From the NCBI GenBank assembly GCA_030678995.1, contig JAUXTQ010000024.1, forward strand, positions 55,152-119,151: DNA of 64,000 nucleotides, written 5' to 3'. The position numbers and the translations under genes were made by a program. Positions 57,020 through 64,000 of the stretch are shown here, one piece after another (position 1 is the stretch's first letter; every line of letters begins with the position of its first letter). Below the pieces are notes generated by a model. It was not told where the DNA came from and did no database searches. It saw only the letters and a list, made by a program, of their open reading frames with translations. The DNA comes from Caulobacter sp. Lineage in GTDB: Bacteria; Pseudomonadota; Alphaproteobacteria; Caulobacterales; Caulobacteraceae.

Positions 57020-58222
57020 ATGAACCTCGACCTGACCCCCGACGAACTGGCCTTCCGTGACGAGGTCCGCGCCTTCCTTGACGAGGCCCTGACGCCGGAA
57101 CTGCGCCAGGCCGGCCGCATGGTCACCAGCGTGTTCGTCGACAAGCAGTACTCGATCCCCTGGCAGAAGACGTTGCACGCCAAAGGCTGGGTCGCCCCGA
57201 GCTGGCCGGTGGAGTACGGCGGCTGCGGCTGGAACGAGATGCAGCGCTACATCTTCGCCGCCGAATGCACGCGGGCCGGGGCGCCGAGTCTCTCGCCCAT
57301 GGGCCTGCGCATGGTCGGGCCCTGCATCCAGCGCTACGGCACGCCCGAACAGAAGGCCTTCTACCTGCCGCGAATCCTCGCCGGCGACGATTACTGGTGC
57401 CAGGGCTATTCCGAACCCGGCTCGGGGTCGGACCTGGCGTCCCTGCAGATGCGCGCCGAGAGCGACGGCGACGACTACATACTGAACGGTTCGAAGATCT
57501 GGACCACCCACGCCCACTTCGCCAACCGCATGTTCTGCCTGGTGCGGACCTGGTCGGGCGGCAAGCCACAGCAGGGCATCACCTTCCTGCTGCTGGAGAT
57601 GGATACGCCGGGCATCGAGGTGAAGCCGATCATCACCCTGGCCGGCGAGCATGAGGTCAACCAGGTGTTCTTCGACAACGTCCGGGTCCCCAAGAGCGGC
57701 CGGCTGGGCGAGGAGAACGACGGCTGGACGGTGGCCAAATACCTGCTGGAGTTCGAACGCGGCGGCAGCTCCGCCCCCGGCCTGCGCGGCGGCGTCGCCA
57801 GGCTGAAGGCCATGGCGGCGAACGAGGTGTCGGACGAGGGCTCGCCCCTGATCGACGATCCGGACTTCCGCGCCCGTCTCGCCGAGGCCGAGATCCTGGT
57901 CGAGTCGATCGAGATCACCGAGCACCGGGTCATGTCGGCCCTCGCCGGCGGCAAGAACCCGGGCCCGGCCTCCTCGATGCTCAAGACCCAGTCCACCGAA
58001 TGCACTCAGCGGCTGGACGAACTGGCCATCGAGATCGCGGCTCACTATGCCGCCGTCGACCAGCCCGGGGCCCGCGAGCCCGGCTCCAACCAGATGCCGG
58101 TCGGCCCCGACCACAGCCTGGTCGCCATGGCCCGCTACCTGAACAACCGCGCCGCCTCGATCTACGGCGGGTCGAACCAGATCCAGCGCGATATCATGGC
58201 CAAGCTGGTGCTGCGACTGTGA
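57020..58222 (+). CDS. Acyl-CoA dehydrogenase
   Basis: A 400-residue FAD-dependent acyl-CoA dehydrogenase, catalysing the first step of beta-oxidation. FAD/substrate segments seen: GYSEPGSGSDLASL (about 134-147), WTTHAHFANRMFCLV and the C-terminal YGGSNQIQRDIMAK. Fatty acid or steroid side-chain substrates are typical for this branch. It stands alone; a REP-like element follows its stop. Confidence 0.93.
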   Translation: MNLDLTPDELAFRDEVRAFLDEALTPELRQAGRMVTSVFVDKQYSIPWQKTLHAKGWVAPSWPVEYGGCGWNEMQRYIFAAECTRAGAPSLSPMGLRMVGPCIQRYGTPEQKAFYLPRILAGDDYWCQGYSEPGSGSDLASLQMRAESDGDDYILNGSKIWTTHAHFANRMFCLVRTWSGGKPQQGITFLLLEMDTPGIEVKPIITLAGEHEVNQVFFDNVRVPKSGRLGEENDGWTVAKYLLEFERGGSSAPGLRGGVARLKAMAANEVSDEGSPLIDDPDFRARLAEAEILVESIEITEHRVMSALAGGKNPGPASSMLKTQSTECTQRLDELAIEIAAHYAAVDQPGAREPGSNQMPVGPDHSLVAMARYLNNRAASIYGGSNQIQRDIMAKLVLRL

Positions 58223-58226
58223 CGCG

Positions 58227-58313
58227 CCGGGGACTGCTTCGCGTAGCGTAGCTGTCCCCTGTTTCAGGCAGGCCGAGGGGACAGCTACCGGCTGCGCCGG
58301 AAGCAGTCCCCGG
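58227..58313. repeat. Nested double palindrome, family A-like
   Basis: Outer 14-base arms CCGGGGACTGCTTC (58227-58240) and GAAGCAGTCCCCGG (58300-58313), inner 13-base arms GTAGCTGTCCCCT (58248-58260) and AGGGGACAGCTAC (58276-58288), all perfect. The GGGGACAG/CTGTCCCC core resembles family A. Two nested REP-like units in a row form a BIME-like element. Confidence 0.75.
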
Positions 58314-58380
58314 TCTGCCCGCCAGCCATCCACCAAGGTCGTCTCCTGCGGGGCTGCGCGTTCGCGCGGTTCGGAGCATC

Positions 58381-58482
58381 ATGGCGTTGGGATTCATCGA
58401 AGGGAATCACGGGATCATGGCCCACGCGGTGGCGAAGATCGGGACCAAGGCCTGGTCCACCCTGGTGGAGGCCGTCGCGTGA
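58381..58482 (+). CDS. Possible 33-residue leader peptide or small protein
   Basis: A short frame starting MALGFIEGNHGIMAHAVAKI and ending LVEAVA, stop at 58480-58482. CGGAG lies upstream at a suitable distance, and the downstream gene starts inside its stop (GTGA). Its own 3' part carries the GGAGG used by the next gene. It may be a coupling peptide, or a chance frame. Confidence 0.35.
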   Translation: MALGFIEGNHGIMAHAVAKIGTKAWSTLVEAVA

Positions 58483-59237
58483 GCGAGGAGGACAAGCCGG
58501 GCGAACTGACCGCCTTCGTCATCGACGAAAACCCGCTGATCGTCCGACCCGCGCCGCTGGAGCGGGAGTGGATGCACGCCACCCACGACCGCTTCGCCTA
58601 CCGCTGCCTGCCGCTCAACATCGCCAACGCCCACGGCTGGGAGCTGCTGGCGCCGTCCGGCTTCGCCGCCGGCTGGACCGGTCAGCCGACCATCGAGGCG
58701 GTGGTGATCCAGCCCGATCCCGGCACGGCCGCCCCCGCGATCAGCCATTTCGGCCACGGCATCCTGACCTTTCACCTCCCGGCCCTGTTCCGCACCGAAC
58801 CGGGCTACGACCTGATGGTCCAGGGCCCGATCAACCGGCCCAAGGACGGCATCTATGCCCTCAGCGGCGTGGTCGAGACCGACTGGATGCCGTTCAGCTT
58901 CACCATGAACTGGGTGTTCACCCGCCCGGGCGTGCTGCTGCGGTTCGAGAAGAACGAGCCGATCTGCCACATCTTCCCGGTGAAGCGCGGCGAGCTGGAG
59001 CGCATCCAGCCCCGCGCCCGGCCGCTTAGCGACGACCCGGTGCTGAAGGCCGAATACGAGGCCTGGTCAGCCAGCCGCAACAGCTTCAACAGCGACCTGA
59101 AGACGCCGGGCTCGGCGGCCCAGGCGAAGAAGTGGCAGAAGATCTACCTTCACGGCGCGACCGAAAGCGGCGCGGTGGAAGCGGCCGAGGACCACCGCAC
59201 CAAGCTGCGGCTCAAGCCGTTCAAGCGCGTCGACTAA
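58479..59237 (+). CDS. DUF6065 family protein
   Basis: A 252-residue soluble protein of DUF6065, seen in Caulobacterales and relatives. The GTG start has GGAGG seven bases upstream. Conserved segments include HDRFAYRCLPLNIANAHGWE, GHGILTFHLPALFRTEPGYDL, NRPKDGIYALSGVVETDW and FEKNEPICHIFPV. It has no membrane helix. It may be a cytoplasmic beta-rich enzyme-like protein; function unknown. Confidence 0.85.
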   Translation: MSEEDKPGELTAFVIDENPLIVRPAPLEREWMHATHDRFAYRCLPLNIANAHGWELLAPSGFAAGWTGQPTIEAVVIQPDPGTAAPAISHFGHGILTFHLPALFRTEPGYDLMVQGPINRPKDGIYALSGVVETDWMPFSFTMNWVFTRPGVLLRFEKNEPICHIFPVKRGELERIQPRARPLSDDPVLKAEYEAWSASRNSFNSDLKTPGSAAQAKKWQKIYLHGATESGAVEAAEDHRTKLRLKPFKRVD

Positions 59238-59243
59238 CTCCCC

Positions 59244-59360
59244 CCACTGTCATCCCGGACGCCGCAGGCGATCCGGGACCCAGATCGAATCTCGGGCACG
59301 GTGGGTGAAGCCGAATCTGGGTCCCGGATAGCTGCTGCGCAGCTTCCGGGATGACAGTGG
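59244..59360. repeat. Composite palindrome, family D, left of the GIY-YIG gene
   Basis: Outer arms CCACTGTCATCCCGG (59244-59258) and CCGGGATGACAGTGG (59346-59360) are perfect; inner arms ATCCGGGACCCAGAT and ATCTGGGTCCCGGAT enclose a unique 26-base centre. The segment AAGCCGAATCTGGGTCCC next to the centre appears inverted in the right-hand element, so the two elements face each other. Confidence 0.85.
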
Positions 59361-59385
59361 TCGTGTTGCAACTTATCATTGCTAT

Positions 59386-59679
59386 ATGGAGAATTGCTAC
59401 TACGTCTACATCCTCGCCAGCCGCCGGAACGGCACGCTCTACGTCGGCGTGACCAACGACCTGTCGCGGCGCGTCTGGCAGCATCGCGAAGGCAAGGCCG
59501 GCAGCTTCACCAAGAAGTACGGCGTGACGATGCTCGTCTGGTACGAGCACTTCGACCAGATCCTCGACGCCATCGCCTGCGAGAAGAAGCTCAAGCGCTG
59601 GCGACGCGCGTGGAAGCTGGCGCGGATCGAGACCCTAAATCCAGAGTGGCGCGACCTCTATGAAACCTGGAACCAGTAA
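59386..59679 (+). CDS. Small GIY-YIG endonuclease-domain protein, flanked by palindromes
   Basis: A 97-residue protein that is almost only a GIY-YIG domain. YYVYILASRRNGTLYVGVTND gives the Y-V-Y and Y-V-G halves; the arginine of SRRVWQH, the H of YEHF, and E-K-K-L-K-R-W-R of the C-terminal helix complete the family pattern seen in UvrC/YhbQ-type small proteins. It should nick or cut DNA with a metal. Twenty-five bases before its ATG and four after its stop lie two related palindromic elements in inverse orientation. The start has only a weak Shine-Dalgarno. Confidence 0.88.
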   Translation: MENCYYVYILASRRNGTLYVGVTNDLSRRVWQHREGKAGSFTKKYGVTMLVWYEHFDQILDAIACEKKLKRWRRAWKLARIETLNPEWRDLYETWNQ

Positions 59680-59683
59680 ACCA

Positions 59684-59806
59684 CCACTGTCATCCCGGCC
59701 GCAGCGCGAAGCGCGGAGAGCCGGGACCCAGATTCGGCTTCATGCTCGTGGTCGGGATTCAATCTGGGTCCCGGATCGTGCCTTCGGGCCGCCCGGGATG
59801 ACAGTG
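59684..59806. repeat. Composite palindrome, family D, right of the GIY-YIG gene
   Basis: Outer arms CACTGTCATCCCGG (59685-59698) and CCGGGATGACAGTG (59793-59806). The inner CCGGGACCCAGATTCGGCTT is the reverse complement of the segment next to the centre of the left element. It begins four bases after the GIY-YIG stop. Confidence 0.85.
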
Positions 59807-59847
59807 AGGGGGTGGCCACAAACGTCCGGATCGGTTCCGTCCAGCTC

Positions 59848-61104
59848 TTATCCCCGTCCGGACGTGGGAATGTCCTTGAAGGCCACGTCCTTGTCCACGC
59901 GGATGTCGCCGGGCAGGCCCAGCACCCGCTCGGCGATGATGTTGCGCAGGATCTCGTCGGTGCCGCCCTCGACCCGGGTGGCGGGACTGCGCAGCAGCAT
60001 CGCCTGGAACCGGGCTCCGGCCGCCGCGATCTCCGGATCGGAGACCACCCCGCCCTGGCCTTGCAGGTCCAGCGCGAACATCGCCAGCTCCTGCATGGTG
60101 GCGCCCGCGACCAGCTTGCCGATGGAGTTCTCCGGTCCCGGCGTCTCGCCCTTCGACAGGGCGGAGATGGCCCGCATGCCGGTGTACTTCAGGCCGCTGG
60201 CCTTGACCGCGTAGCCGGCCAGCCGCGAGCGCACCGACCGGTCGTCAATGGCCAGGCCGTCCTCGGTCTGCAGGTTCATGCAGAAGTCGAACAGCTCCGG
60301 AAAGCCCGTGGGCATGCCCGAGCCGATCGACAGCCGCTCGTTCATCAGGGTGGTCAGCGACACGCTCCAGCCCTGGCCGACAGCCCCCAGCCGCTGGCTG
60401 TCGGGGATGCGCACGTCGGTGAAATAGACCTCGTTGAAACCCGACTGGCCGTTGGCCTGCTTGATCGGCCGCACGTCGATGCCTGGGCTCTTCATGTCGA
60501 GCCAGAACATGGTCAGACCCTTGTGCTTGGGCACATTGGGGTCGGTGCGGGTGATGACGATGCCGTAGTCGCTGTGCTGGGCGCCGCTGGTCCAGATCTT
60601 CTGGCCGTTGATGATCCAGTCGCCGCTGCCGTCGGTCGCGGGGACCGCCGCGGTGCGCAGGCCGGCCAGGTCCGAGCCGCCGGCCGGTTCGCTGAACAGC
60701 TGGCACCAGATGTGCTCGCCGGCGGCCAGCGGCGGCAACAGCCGCTCCTTGGTCGCCTCGTCGGCCCAGGCCATCACCGTCGGGCCGCACATGCCGTGGC
60801 CGATGATGAACAGGCCCGACAGCGCGCCGTAGACACCCTCTTCCTGGCCCCAGATCACCCGCTCAATCGGGGTGGCGCCCCGGCCGCCGTATTCCGTGGG
60901 CCAGTGCAGGCAGGCCCAGCCGGCGTCCTTCTTCTTCTTTTGCCAGGCCTTGGCGGCGGCCATCGGATCGACTGACTTGAGGCCATTGCTGGCGAAGCCG
61001 CCCATCTTCAGTTCGGCTTCCAGTTCCCTGGGCGCGTTGGCCTCGATCCAGGCGCGGGCCGTGGCGCGGAAGGCGGCTTCTTCGGGTGTGTCGTCGAAGT
61101 TCAT
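59848..61104 (-). CDS. Acyl-CoA dehydrogenase (second of a pair)
   Basis: A 418-residue FAD-dependent acyl-CoA dehydrogenase. The segments LFSEPAGGSDLAGLRT, IWTSGAQHSDYGIVITRTD and the C-terminal VEGGTDEILRNIIAERVLGLP are typical. The ATG at 61104 has GGAAGGA upstream. It lies 14 bases after the partner gene (61119-62243), which points to a heteromeric FadE-type complex as in steroid side-chain or branched fatty acid oxidation. Confidence 0.92.
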   Translation of the reverse strand: MNFDDTPEEAAFRATARAWIEANAPRELEAELKMGGFASNGLKSVDPMAAAKAWQKKKKDAGWACLHWPTEYGGRGATPIERVIWGQEEGVYGALSGLFIIGHGMCGPTVMAWADEATKERLLPPLAAGEHIWCQLFSEPAGGSDLAGLRTAAVPATDGSGDWIINGQKIWTSGAQHSDYGIVITRTDPNVPKHKGLTMFWLDMKSPGIDVRPIKQANGQSGFNEVYFTDVRIPDSQRLGAVGQGWSVSLTTLMNERLSIGSGMPTGFPELFDFCMNLQTEDGLAIDDRSVRSRLAGYAVKASGLKYTGMRAISALSKGETPGPENSIGKLVAGATMQELAMFALDLQGQGGVVSDPEIAAAGARFQAMLLRSPATRVEGGTDEILRNIIAERVLGLPGDIRVDKDVAFKDIPTSGRG

Positions 61105-61118
61105 GGACTTGTCCTTCC

Positions 61119-62243
61119 CTAGGCCGCGGCCGGAGCGTCGTTGCGCTGGCGCAGGCGGTCGATCAGCAGGTCTTCCCAGGTCGATTGCGAACCCAGCGCC
61201 AGAGCCAGACCGTTGGACCGGCGATAGAACAGGTGGCAGTCGAAGGCCCAGGTGAAGCCCATGCCGCCGTGCACCTGGATGTTGTTCTTGCTGCAATGCT
61301 GGAAGGCCTGGGTGGCCGAGACTCGCGCCGTGGCCGCCGCCACCGGCAGCTCCGACGAGCCGGTCGAGAGGGCCCAGGCGCCGTAGTAGGCGTTGGAGCG
61401 GGCGAGGGTGGCGGCGACATACATGTCCGCCAGCATGTGTTTGACCGCCTGGAACGAGCCGATCGGCCGGCCGAAGGCCATGCGGTCCAGGGCATAGTCG
61501 CGGCCCATCTCCAGCGCCCGGTCCGAGCCGCCGACCTGTTCGAAGGCCAGCAGGATGGCGGCGCGGTCCATGACCTCGGCCGCGAGGCGCCAGCCGTCGC
61601 CGGCCACCCCCAGCAGTTCGGCCGAGGCGTCCTTGAAGGTCACCGTCGCCTGGCCGCGGGTCGGATCGATGGTGTCCAGGGTTGCGCGGGTCACGCCCGG
61701 CCCGGTCAGGTCGACGAGATACAGCGAGACCTTGCCGCCCTCCCGCGCCGCGACCACGGCCAGATGGGCGATGTCGCCGTCGGCCACCGGGGTCTTGGCT
61801 CCGCTCAGCTTGCCGCCGGAGACGCTCGCCTTGATCGACTTTTCGGTGACCCGGCCCAGCCCCTCGCCATAAGCGAACGTCCCGATCGTCTCGCCGCTGG
61901 CCAGCTTCGGCAGCCAGGCCTGCTTCTGCGCTTCGCTGCCCGCGGCCATCAGGAACTCGGCCGCCAGGTAGATGGACGAGGCCACCGGCACCGGCGCGAT
62001 GGCCCGGCCCAGCTCCTCGGCGATGACGCAGAGCTCCAGGTGGCCAAGGCCCACGCCGCCGTATTCCTCCGGAATGGCCGCGCCGAGGAAGCCCATCTCG
62101 CCCAGCCCGACCCACAGGTCGCGGTCGTAGGCCTGGCCGCCCTCCAGCACCGCCCGCACCGCCGAGGGCGGACATTTGTCGGCGAGAAACCGCCGCGCCT
62201 GATCCCGCAGCTGCTTCTGCTCGTCGGAGAAATCGAAGTTCAT
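61119..62243 (-). CDS. Acyl-CoA dehydrogenase (first of a pair)
   Basis: A 374-residue acyl-CoA dehydrogenase, shorter than its partner. MNFDFSDEQKQLRDQARRFL and PEEYGGVGLGHLEL are standard N-terminal wording; FEQVGGSDRALEMGRDYALDRMAFGRPIGSFQAVKH is the FadE-type central helix. The usual GFTWE motif reads GFTWAFD, so one conserved residue differs. The FAD-binding arginine region (GMGFTW) is intact. The start at 62243 follows GGGAG. It is expected to form a heteromeric complex with the gene that follows. Confidence 0.88.
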   Translation of the reverse strand: MNFDFSDEQKQLRDQARRFLADKCPPSAVRAVLEGGQAYDRDLWVGLGEMGFLGAAIPEEYGGVGLGHLELCVIAEELGRAIAPVPVASSIYLAAEFLMAAGSEAQKQAWLPKLASGETIGTFAYGEGLGRVTEKSIKASVSGGKLSGAKTPVADGDIAHLAVVAAREGGKVSLYLVDLTGPGVTRATLDTIDPTRGQATVTFKDASAELLGVAGDGWRLAAEVMDRAAILLAFEQVGGSDRALEMGRDYALDRMAFGRPIGSFQAVKHMLADMYVAATLARSNAYYGAWALSTGSSELPVAAATARVSATQAFQHCSKNNIQVHGGMGFTWAFDCHLFYRRSNGLALALGSQSTWEDLLIDRLRQRNDAPAAA

Positions 62244-62320
62244 GCGTGGTCTCCCGGAGGCGTCACTGACCGCCACTTGAACCCCCTCACGCGGGGGCAG
62301 CCAAGCCCTCTCCACACTGC

Positions 62321-62444
62321 GTCATGGCCCGACTTGTTCGGGCCACCCAAGAACACTGTCATTGACGAGTGACCTGAGGTGGATCGCGCGCGCCCTTCCT
62401 GAACCACCTCACGCTTGGGTGGCCCGAACAAGTCGGGCCATGAC
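62321..62444. repeat. Perfect 31-bp inverted repeat, family E
   Basis: Arms 62321-62351 and 62414-62444 are exact reverse complements; the outer end reads GTCATGGCCCGACTTGTTCG. An inner pair TGAGGTGG (62375-62382) and CCACCTCA (62404-62411) is nested in the 62-bp centre. No gene lies in it. The remaining bases up to the GST start carry an ideal AAGGAGG at 62501. Confidence 0.85.
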
Positions 62445-62515
62445 GGAAGTGGGTGTTGCCTCACGCTCGCGGCATGGCACGATCCGGCCGTGGCGGCGCG
62501 AAGGAGGCTCTCAGC

Positions 62516-63136
62516 ATGATCACCGTGTTCGGCGGGCAGACCTCGCGATCCCTCCGGGTCGTCTGGTTGCTGGAGGAGATGGGCCTCACCTACCGCGTGC
62601 GGCAGGTGGACATGCTGGCCGACACCCCGGACGCGGCGTTCCTGGCGGTGAACCCCGCCTACTACATCCCGGCGATCCAGGACGGCGACGTCACCATGGT
62701 CGAGTCCATCGCCATCATGGAATACCTGATGGCCCGCTACGGCCCGACGCCGCTGGCGCCGTCGCCGCATGATCCCGCCTTCCCGGCCTACCAGCAGTTC
62801 CTGCACCTGGGCGAGGCGGGCCTGGCGACCCTGATGATGGTGCCCGTCGTCAGCCGGTTCCTGGCGCCGGAGGCCGAGCGAGACAACTGGGGCGCCCGCC
62901 AGGCGCTGTTCTGGGCCGAGAAGCGGCTGAAACTGGTGAGGCGGCAACTCGAGCAGTCGACCTGGATCGCCGGCGAGTCCTTTACGGCCGCCGACATCTC
63001 GATGACCTACGCGCTGGAGTTCGGCCGCCGGCAGGCGGTGATCACGCTGGGCGACGCCGAGACCGCCTATCTCGACCGCACCATGGGCCGCGAGGCCTAC
63101 GGGCGGGCCTTGGCGAACTCCATGCCCGCGGACTGA
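62516..63136 (+). CDS. Glutathione S-transferase
   Basis: A 206-residue GST. The N-terminal thioredoxin-like domain is MITVFGGQTSRSLRVVWLLEEMGLTYR, with the ESIAIMEYL helix, and the C-terminal domain has WIAGESFTAADISMTYAL. AAGGAGG stands before the ATG at 62516; the longer frame upstream runs through the repeat. It lies between an acyl-CoA dehydrogenase pair and an SDR; a role in detoxification or ring/side-chain breakdown can be inferred. Confidence 0.9.
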   Translation: MITVFGGQTSRSLRVVWLLEEMGLTYRVRQVDMLADTPDAAFLAVNPAYYIPAIQDGDVTMVESIAIMEYLMARYGPTPLAPSPHDPAFPAYQQFLHLGEAGLATLMMVPVVSRFLAPEAERDNWGARQALFWAEKRLKLVRRQLEQSTWIAGESFTAADISMTYALEFGRRQAVITLGDAETAYLDRTMGREAYGRALANSMPAD

Positions 63137-63220
63137 CGGCCGGCCACCGCCCCGCCCTTGCCTGACGCTAGGTCGCGGGCGTCAGATGACCGCTAACCTC
63201 AAAACACGGGAGACGGCGGC

Positions 63221-63994
63221 ATGGATCTGGGACTCAAGGGCAGGACCATCTTTGTCGCCGGGGCCAGCCGGGGCATTGGCCTGGGCATCGTCGAGGCCTG
63301 CCTGGCGGAGGGGGCCAAGGTGGCCATCACCGCCCGTGGGGCCGAGGCGCTGGAGGAAACCCGCGCGCGGCTGGCCGGCCAGTACGGCGAGGACAAACTC
63401 TGGGCCATGGCCGGCGACCTGCGCCAGACCGAGGTGATCGAAACGGCCCTCGCCGGCGCCGAAGCCGCGCTCGGACCGATCTACGGCGCGGTGGCCAATG
63501 TCGGCCTGTATCCCTGCCCGCCGGGGATGGAGGTGGATGACGAGACCTGGGACGCCGGCTTCACCCAGAACCTGACTTCAGCCTGGCGGCTGGCGCGGGG
63601 CGCCTACCGCTTGATGGGTCCGCGCGGCGAGGGCTCCATCCTGACCATAAGTTCGATCGCGGGCCTGGGCGCCCTGGGCACACCGCTGACCTACGGCACG
63701 GCCAAGGCGGCCATGAACCACCTGTCCAAGGAACTGGCCAAGATCACCGGCCCCAGCGGCGTGCGGGTCAACACCATCGCGCCGGGCAACATCATCTTCC
63801 CGGGTGGCAGCTGGCAGGAGCGGATGGACGGGCCCCGCGCGGCCAACTGGCAGCGCTGGATCGACCGCGAGGTGCCGATGAAGCGCTACGGGCGGCCGGA
63901 GGAGATCGGCGCCGTCGCCGCCTTCCTGATGAGCCCGCTGGCCAGCTTCGTCACCGGCGCCGTGGTCCCCGTCGACGGCGGCCAGACGCGGTAG
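63221..63994 (+). CDS. SDR family oxidoreductase
   Basis: A 257-residue short-chain dehydrogenase. GASRGIG at 14-20 binds the cofactor; catalytic residues are S145, Y158 and K162 (YGTAK). The usual NNAG is replaced by VANVG, a change seen in some SDRs with unusual substrates. The ending VPVDGGQTR and stop at 63992-63994 are complete, six bases before the window ends. GGGAG lies upstream. Together with the acyl-CoA dehydrogenases it may serve fatty or steroid acid breakdown. Confidence 0.87.
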   Translation: MDLGLKGRTIFVAGASRGIGLGIVEACLAEGAKVAITARGAEALEETRARLAGQYGEDKLWAMAGDLRQTEVIETALAGAEAALGPIYGAVANVGLYPCPPGMEVDDETWDAGFTQNLTSAWRLARGAYRLMGPRGEGSILTISSIAGLGALGTPLTYGTAKAAMNHLSKELAKITGPSGVRVNTIAPGNIIFPGGSWQERMDGPRAANWQRWIDREVPMKRYGRPEEIGAVAAFLMSPLASFVTGAVVPVDGGQTR

Positions 63995-64000
63995 GGACGG

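Noticed and set aside
59244..59806. The GIY-YIG gene as a homing endonuclease of an intron or intein
   Set aside because: There is no interrupted host gene, intron structure or intein motif around it; flanking sequences are palindromes between complete genes.

Overview
The window is a GC-rich (roughly 70%) alphaproteobacterial chromosome segment, most likely from a Caulobacter/Phenylobacterium-type member of the Caulobacterales. I base this on the Cpa-type Tad genes, the OprP-like phosphate porin, the small alphaproteobacterial families DUF2794, DUF6356 and DUF6065, a complete hut gene set of the formylglutamate type, and intergenic palindromes of types common in this group. I saw no tRNA, rRNA, CRISPR array, phage or classical insertion sequence. 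Nearly all of it is ordinary chromosomal coding sequence. One stretch longer than 300 bases has no protein gene (12267-12622); it may hold a small RNA.

Layout. 1-6937: D-threonine-aldolase-like enzyme, SDR, secreted M28 peptidase, L-serine dehydratase (sdaA), RNA cyclic phosphodiesterase (thpR) and aldo/keto reductase. 7067-11008: TesA-like esterase divergent from an YbbA/YbbP-type ABC exporter. 11109-14176: Bax-inhibitor-1 protein, DUF2794, SDR, DUF1223. 14355-20791: aconitase (acnA) divergent from the haem exporter and thioreduction genes ccmA-ccmB-(Spy-like)-ccmC-ccmD-ccmG. 21158-22572: hotdog thioesterase and Zur-like regulator. 23187-25612: a polyamine unit, a type III PLP ornithine decarboxylase followed by a deoxyhypusine-synthase-like protein (probably homospermidine synthase).

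25821-33203 reads as a phosphorus-starvation island. A Pho-box-like site precedes phnC-phnD-phnE, then come an OprP-like porin and a PstS-like binding protein, and then, on the other strand, a PlcP-like phospholipase with an Agt-like glycosyltransferase (membrane lipid remodelling). 33310-38143: TetR regulator, DUF6356, DUF885 peptidase, APC permease, small membrane protein. 38202-44743: hutG-hutH-hutU-hutF divergent from hutI, the full histidine-to-glutamate route. 44817-48269: PepSY membrane protein, glutathione-transferase-like protein, sulfatase. 48513-55412: a reduced Tad/Cpa locus (cpaB, cpaC, cpaE, cpaF, tadB, tadC) with no cpaD, prepilin peptidase or pilin. 55583-63994: guanine deaminase, three acyl-CoA dehydrogenases, DUF6065, a GIY-YIG protein, a GST and an SDR.

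The most unusual layer is between the genes. I count at least five structurally different families of intergenic palindromes in 13 places. The most striking is a 563-bp cassette (59244-59806) in which a 97-residue GIY-YIG nuclease gene is enclosed by two related palindromic elements in opposite orientation. It looks like a self-contained nuclease/REP-like unit.
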